This document shows positions 59,878-64,000 of a DNA stretch of 64,000 nucleotides, in pieces. The notes beneath the pieces were generated by a model. The model saw only the letters and a program-made list of their open reading frames with translations, made no database searches and had not been told where the DNA came from. The position numbers were made by a program, and so were the translations under genes. Origin of the DNA: Paraburkholderia sp. IMGN_8 (GTDB taxonomy: Bacteria; Pseudomonadota; Gammaproteobacteria; Burkholderiales; Burkholderiaceae). The stretch lies in NCBI RefSeq assembly GCF_038050405.1, contig NZ_CP150900.1:3844001-3908000 (forward strand). The letters are read 5' to 3'. Each line of letters begins with the position of its first letter. Position 1 is the first letter of the stretch.

Positions 59878-59907
59878 CGCCGCTCTCCTATGTAGTGGTG
59901 GTTTGCT

Positions 59908-61050
59908 TCAGGCCTTGCGCGCAACTTCGCCGTCGCGGGCCAGCAGCGTGGCCGCGACGATGTCGTCTGCGAGATCGATGTTCAGCGCCCCTTCCTTCGT
60001 GATGATCAGCTTGAGGAAGTCGAGCAGGTTGCGGGCGTACAGGGACGACGCATCGGCGGGCACCATGGAGGCCAGATTCGTATAGCCGACGATCTGCACG
60101 CCGTGTTTAGTGACGACCTGGTCCGCTTCGGTCAACGGGCAGTTGCCGCCGCGCCGGCCGTCATATTCGGCGCCGCGTCCGGCCGCGAGGTCCACCAGCA
60201 CCGAGCCGGGCTTCATCGCCTGGACGGTTTCGACGGAAATCAGCGTCGGCGCGGCGCGGCCCGGGATCAATGCGGTCGAGATCACCACGTCCGCCTGTTT
60301 CGCGCGTTCGTGCACCAGCGCCGACTGGCGTTGCAGCCAGCCTGGCGGCATCGGCCGCGCATAACCGCCGACGCCCTGCGCGGCTTCGCGCTCCTCATCG
60401 GTTTCGTACGGGACATCGAGAAACTTGGCGCCTAGCGATTCGATCTGCTCTTTCACCGCCGGACGCACGTCGGACGCTTCGATCACCGCGCCCAGGCGCT
60501 TGGCCGTCGCAATCGCCTGCAAACCGGCCACGCCCGCGCCGAGAATCAGCACGCGCGCCGCTTTGACGGTGCCGGCCGCCGTCATCAGCATCGGCATGAA
60601 GCGCGGGTAGAACGTCGCCGCCACCAGCACCGCCTTGTACCCGGCGATGTTCGCCTGCGACGACAGCACGTCGAGGCTTTGCGCGCGGGTGGTGCGCGGC
60701 GCGGCCTCGAGCGCGAACGCGGTGACGCCGGCCGCGGCGAGTTTCAACGCGTTTTCGGCGTTGAAAGGATCGAGCATGCCGACCAGCGTCGCGCCGCGCT
60801 TCAGAAGCGGCAGCTCGGCATCGGTTGGGGACTGGACTTTGAGAACGAGCTCTGCGCCGAACGCGGTGGCCGCATCGACGATTTCCGCGCCGGCGGCTGT
60901 AAAGGCATCGTCAGGGAAGCTCGCGCCGGTGCCGGCGCCGCTCTGGATCGTGACCCGGTGGCCCTGGGTCACATACTTCCTGACCGTTTCGGGCGTCGCG
61001 GCGACGCGGGTTTCGTGCGCGCGCGTCTCAGCTGGCACTCCGATGTGCAT
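59908..61050 (-). CDS. pntA1: NAD(P) transhydrogenase subunit alpha, NAD-binding part
   Basis: 380 residues from ATG 61050, with GAGGAGGA upstream. Starts MHIGVPAETRAHETRVAATP, has VLILGAGVAGLQAIATAKRLG (NAD Rossmann motif) and GSVLVDLAAGRGAEYDG. It is the soluble domain I of the transhydrogenase. First gene of pntA1-pntA2-pntB. The upstream gap to nudJ (339 bases) has no convincing -10/-35 that I can single out. Confidence 0.96.
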   Translation of the reverse strand: MHIGVPAETRAHETRVAATPETVRKYVTQGHRVTIQSGAGTGASFPDDAFTAAGAEIVDAATAFGAELVLKVQSPTDAELPLLKRGATLVGMLDPFNAENALKLAAAGVTAFALEAAPRTTRAQSLDVLSSQANIAGYKAVLVAATFYPRFMPMLMTAAGTVKAARVLILGAGVAGLQAIATAKRLGAVIEASDVRPAVKEQIESLGAKFLDVPYETDEEREAAQGVGGYARPMPPGWLQRQSALVHERAKQADVVISTALIPGRAAPTLISVETVQAMKPGSVLVDLAAGRGAEYDGRRGGNCPLTEADQVVTKHGVQIVGYTNLASMVPADASSLYARNLLDFLKLIITKEGALNIDLADDIVAATLLARDGEVARKA

Positions 61051-61307
61051 CGTTGTTCCTCCTCGACTTCCTGTTTTACGACAGATCCGCCGACGAGGCA
61101 CGCCGGCTTGCAAGTGCAACGGCTAACGCGTCACTTTAACCGAAACAGGGGGGTTCGCCGAAATCGGGGACAATCCGGGGGTCCTGGCCCTGCGGGGCGG
61201 CTTGCTGGCTGGGCCACCTGGCGCTCGCTGCCGGCAACCCTGCTACCGCCCCGGCCGCTGCCCTAGTCGATGTTCCGCCCACGGCCCCCGTTGCAGCCCC
61301 GCCCATC

Positions 61308-61348
61308 GCCGGTCGCCCCCCGCCGGTCGCCCCCCGCCGGTCGCCCGC
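61308..61348. repeat. Tandem repeat, about 3 x 14 bp
   Basis: Two full units of GCCGGTCGCCCCCC and a third partial unit, 42 bases before the nudJ start, in the 339-base gap between pntA1 and nudJ. Very C-rich on this strand; prone to slippage. The rest of the gap is GC-rich and without features I recognise. Confidence 0.85.
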
Positions 61349-61389
61349 TTCCCGGCAGCCCAGGCCCATAGGCGGTAAAATGCGCTCCC

Positions 61390-61917
61390 ATGAGACCGGA
61401 AACCTGGGTGCCGCACGTCACCGTTGCGGCCATTGTCGAGCGTGACGGACGTTTTCTCGTGGTCGAGGAACATACCGTCGACGGCCTGCGCCTGAACCAA
61501 CCTGCCGGCCATCTGGAGGCGGGCGAAACGCTTCTGGAAGCGGTCATCCGCGAAACGCTCGAAGAAACCGCCCATCCGTTCACGCCCGAGGCGCTGGTCG
61601 GCATGTATATGACCCATATCGAGCGGCCCGGCGATGAAGGCGTGACGTATCTGCGCTTCACCTATTGCGGCAAGAGCGGCGAAGAGGACGCGAAGCGCGC
61701 ACTCGACCCCGACATCGTCCGCACGCTGTGGATGAGCGCCGACGAATTGCGTGCATGTCCCGAACGGCACCGCACGCCGCTCGTCATGCAATGTATCGAC
61801 GATTACCTCGCGGGCCGGCGTTTCCCGCTCGACTTCGTGCACACGCATTCGGTCGGGCCTAATCAGTCCACAAACGCGGTCAATGACCGATCAATGAAGT
61901 CAGGCAGCACGCAGTGA
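61390..61917 (+). CDS. nudJ: NUDIX hydrolase, NudJ-like
   Basis: 175 residues. The Nudix box [20 protein letters not shown] sits at about residues 40-59 and fits GX5EX7REUXEE. E. coli NudJ hydrolyses thiamine pyrophosphate precursors and other diphosphates. The position directly before mnmA (8 bases) is the same as in E. coli, supporting orthology. The last 20 residues are Ser/Asn-rich. Confidence 0.88.
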   Translation: MRPETWVPHVTVAAIVERDGRFLVVEEHTVDGLRLNQPAGHLEAGETLLEAVIRETLEETAHPFTPEALVGMYMTHIERPGDEGVTYLRFTYCGKSGEEDAKRALDPDIVRTLWMSADELRACPERHRTPLVMQCIDDYLAGRRFPLDFVHTHSVGPNQSTNAVNDRSMKSGSTQ

Positions 61918-61924
61918 GCACCTT

Positions 61925-63082
61925 ATGAGCAAGCAGAAAGTCGTAGTAGGCATGTCGGGCGGCGTCGATTCGTCGGTCACCGCGTGGCTGCTGAAGGAAC
62001 AAGGCTACGACGTGGTCGGCCTGTTCATGAAAAACTGGGAAGACGACGACGACAGCGAGTACTGCTCGACGCGGCAGGACTGGATCGACGTCGTCTCGGT
62101 GGCGGACCTGATCGGCATCGACGTCGAAGCGGTCAACTTCGCCGCCGAATACAAGGACCGCGTGTTCGCCGAATTCCTGCGCGAATATTCGGCCGGCCGC
62201 ACGCCGAATCCGGACGTGCTGTGCAACGCTGAAATCAAGTTCAAGGCCTTCCTCGACCACGCGATGTCGCTCGGCGCGGAAACCATCGCGACCGGCCACT
62301 ACGCACGCGTGCGCGAGAACAACGGCCGCTTCGAACTGCTGAAGGCATTCGATCACACGAAGGATCAGTCGTACTTCCTGCATCGGTTGAATCAGGCGCA
62401 GTTGTCGAAGACGCTGTTTCCGTTGGGCGAGATTCCGAAAACCAAAGTGCGCGAAATCGCCGAACAGATCGGGCTGCCGAATGCGAAGAAGAAGGACTCG
62501 ACCGGCATCTGCTTTATCGGCGAACGGCCGTTCCGCGATTTTCTGAATCGCTATCTGCCGACCCAACCCGGGCCGATGAAAACCACCGACGGCAAAGTAG
62601 TCGGCGAACACATCGGTCTCGCGTTCTACACGTTCGGTCAACGCAAGGGCATCGGCCTCGGCGGCAGCAAGGACGGCAGCGGCGAACCGTGGTTCGTCGC
62701 CGGTAAGGATATTGCGTCGAACACGCTGTATGTCGCGCAAGGTCACGATCATTCGTGGCTGCTGAGCCATACGCTCTGCGCGGGCAATACGAGCTGGGTG
62801 GCGGGCGAACCGCCGGCGGAAGGCTTCGCGTGCGGCGCGAAAACCCGCTACCGGCAAGCAGACGCGCCCTGCACGTTTAGCGCGGCGGCTAGCGCGGCGG
62901 GCGTCGCCGAGGGCCTGTTCGAGCTGAATTTCGACGCGGCCCAATGGGCTGTCACACCGGGGCAATCGGCCGTGCTCTACGATGGCGAGGTCTGTCTGGG
63001 CGGCGGCATCATCGAACACGCGGTGACCGGGCAGCCGACTGCGCGTCAACCACAAAAGGCGGCGTTGCTCACCGCCCGCTAA
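61925..63082 (+). CDS. mnmA: tRNA-specific 2-thiouridylase MnmA
   Basis: 385 residues. Adds sulphur to U34 of Glu, Gln and Lys tRNAs. PP-loop [19 protein letters not shown] at the start; the catalytic cysteines are in [12 protein letters not shown] (about residue 99) and [11 protein letters not shown] (about 196). Ends [19 protein letters not shown] as usual. Confidence 0.97.
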   Translation: MSKQKVVVGMSGGVDSSVTAWLLKEQGYDVVGLFMKNWEDDDDSEYCSTRQDWIDVVSVADLIGIDVEAVNFAAEYKDRVFAEFLREYSAGRTPNPDVLCNAEIKFKAFLDHAMSLGAETIATGHYARVRENNGRFELLKAFDHTKDQSYFLHRLNQAQLSKTLFPLGEIPKTKVREIAEQIGLPNAKKKDSTGICFIGERPFRDFLNRYLPTQPGPMKTTDGKVVGEHIGLAFYTFGQRKGIGLGGSKDGSGEPWFVAGKDIASNTLYVAQGHDHSWLLSHTLCAGNTSWVAGEPPAEGFACGAKTRYRQADAPCTFSAAASAAGVAEGLFELNFDAAQWAVTPGQSAVLYDGEVCLGGGIIEHAVTGQPTARQPQKAALLTAR

Positions 63083-63098
63083 GCAAAAGTCCTATCGT

Positions 63099-63118
63099 GC
63101 GGCGGCACTTACCGCCGC
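63099..63118 (+). terminator. Hairpin downstream of mnmA
   Basis: GCGGCGG (63099-63105), loop of 6, CCGCCGC (63112-63118), 17 bases after the stop; no T-run, so termination here is uncertain. Confidence 0.4.
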
Positions 63119-63264
63119 TGCACGCGCTTCACCCGCTCGTTTCATCTTCAAGCCGCAGCTTCACCATAAAAGGTCAGCTGTTCGTTTCCCTTCCCGGCGG
63201 ATTCCGCTTGCGCCCACGGCGTTGGCGATCCCTCCGTGACGACCTTCACTGCACTGGAGACCCC

Positions 63265-64000
63265 ATGTTTTCTCGACGTTATCTGGCGATGTGGTGCGCA
63301 GTCGTGCTGCTCGCCGTCTGCGCGGCGCTCGTCGCGACGCATCACATTTCGTGGCTCTGGATCGCCGTGCCGGTGGCGCTCGTCGCGCTCGGCATCTTCG
63401 ATCTGACGCAGGAGCATCATGCGATTCTGCGCAACTATCCGCTGTGGGGCCACTTCCGTTTCCTGTTCGAATTCATCCGGCCGGAAATCCGCCAGTATTT
63501 CGTCGAAGGCGATACCGACGAGAAACCGTTCTCTCGCGCGCAACGCAGCATCGTCTATCAGCGCGCGAAGAACGACGTCGACAGCCGCCCCTACGGCACT
63601 GAACTCGACGTTAAAGCCGTCGCGCATGAATGGATCAGCCACTCCCTCGCGCCGACGACGCTCGACAATCACGACTTCCGCATCGTGGTCGGCCCGGATC
63701 GCGCGCAGCCTTACTCGATGTCGATTTTCAACGTGTCCGCGATGAGCTTCGGTTCGCTGTCGGCGAACGCGATCATGGCGCTGAACCTCGGCGCGAAGAA
63801 AGGCAACTTCGCGCACGACACCGGCGAAGGTTCGATGTCGAAATATCACCGCGAGCATGGCGGCGACATCATCTGGGAAATCGCGTCGGGCTATTTCGGC
63901 TGCCGTAACGACGACGGCACCTTCAGCGCGGAGAAGTTCGCGAAGCAGGCCGCCGAACCGCAAGTGAAGATGATCGAGGTGAAGCTGTCGCAAGGCGCCA
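63265..64000 (+). CDS. FMN-binding glutamate synthase-family protein, 3' end cut by window edge
   Basis: From ATG 63265 (TGGAGA six bases upstream) the frame stays open to the end of the window: 245 codons. Two N-terminal membrane helices (YLAMWCAVVLLAVCAALVA and WLWIAVPVALVALGIF) precede the start of a glutamate synthase central/FMN domain (NVSAMSFGSLSANAIMAL, GAKKGNFAHDTGEGSMSKYH). This membrane-anchored architecture is a common single-gene family distinct from GltB; the reaction is not established. Confidence 0.88.
   Translation, partial: MFSRRYLAMWCAVVLLAVCAALVATHHISWLWIAVPVALVALGIFDLTQEHHAILRNYPLWGHFRFLFEFIRPEIRQYFVEGDTDEKPFSRAQRSIVYQRAKNDVDSRPYGTELDVKAVAHEWISHSLAPTTLDNHDFRIVVGPDRAQPYSMSIFNVSAMSFGSLSANAIMALNLGAKKGNFAHDTGEGSMSKYHREHGGDIIWEIASGYFGCRNDDGTFSAEKFAKQAAEPQVKMIEVKLSQGA

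Overview
The window is a GC-rich chromosomal stretch from a betaproteobacterium of the Burkholderiaceae, most likely Paraburkholderia. This rests on gene order (dnaK-grpE / hslR-hemH-hrcA / nadK-recN; glnE / yhdP-nitrilase-tldD; recG / queA-tgt-yajC-secD-secF; nudJ-mnmA), protein relatedness and codon use. It is almost entirely core housekeeping DNA. I see no prophage, insertion sequence, CRISPR array, rRNA or tRNA gene. Both window edges cut genes: dnaK on the left and a glutamate-synthase-like protein on the right.

Layout. 1-6.2 kb: heat-shock cluster on the minus strand (dnaK, a thioredoxin-like protein, grpE, hslR, hemH, hrcA), with two sigma-32-type promoters. 6.2-18.6 kb: nadK, recN, glnE (minus), then yhdP, a nitrilase-family hydrolase and tldD. 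18.6-20.1 kb: a DAHP synthase gene (aroG) behind a leader peptide rich in Phe/Tyr/Trp codons and a terminator/antiterminator pair. 20.1-22.2 kb: a HigBA-type toxin-antitoxin pair and flavohaemoprotein hmp with an NsrR-like operator. 22.2-28.5 kb: cobalamin adenosyltransferase, a D-lactate dehydrogenase/GlcD-like flavoprotein and glycolate oxidase glcD, glcE, glcF. 28.6-31.1 kb: yggS, proC, ubiA. 31.3-35.0 kb: peroxide-defence group dps, katA and oxyR with two tiny unlisted genes. 36.0-44.5 kb: recG, queA, tgt, yajC, secD, secF. 44.6-48.0 kb: an MFS transporter, two YceI proteins and cytochrome b561. 48.4-52.2 kb: pqiA (split in two), pqiB, pqiC. 53.2-58.0 kb: a Gcr-type membrane 'recombinase', an rlmL-like methyltransferase, a VOC protein and a WYL regulator. 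58.1-61.1 kb: pntA1, pntA2, pntB transhydrogenase (minus). 61.4-64 kb: nudJ, mnmA and the truncated glutamate-synthase-like gene.

The most notable non-routine items are: (1) the aromatic-amino-acid attenuator before aroG, encoding a 22-residue peptide beginning MSAKFYFYFFW; (2) two copies, 17 kb apart, of a roughly 0.87-kb intergenic element with long inverted arms that contain smaller hairpins whose stems show compensatory base changes between copies; (3) a CIRCE-like palindrome placed on the -10 element of the dnaK heat-shock promoter; and (4) several very small genes with good ribosome binding sites, including one directly upstream of katA.

All calls come from reading the sequence. Family assignments rest on recognisable motifs and whole-protein resemblance, not on database searches.
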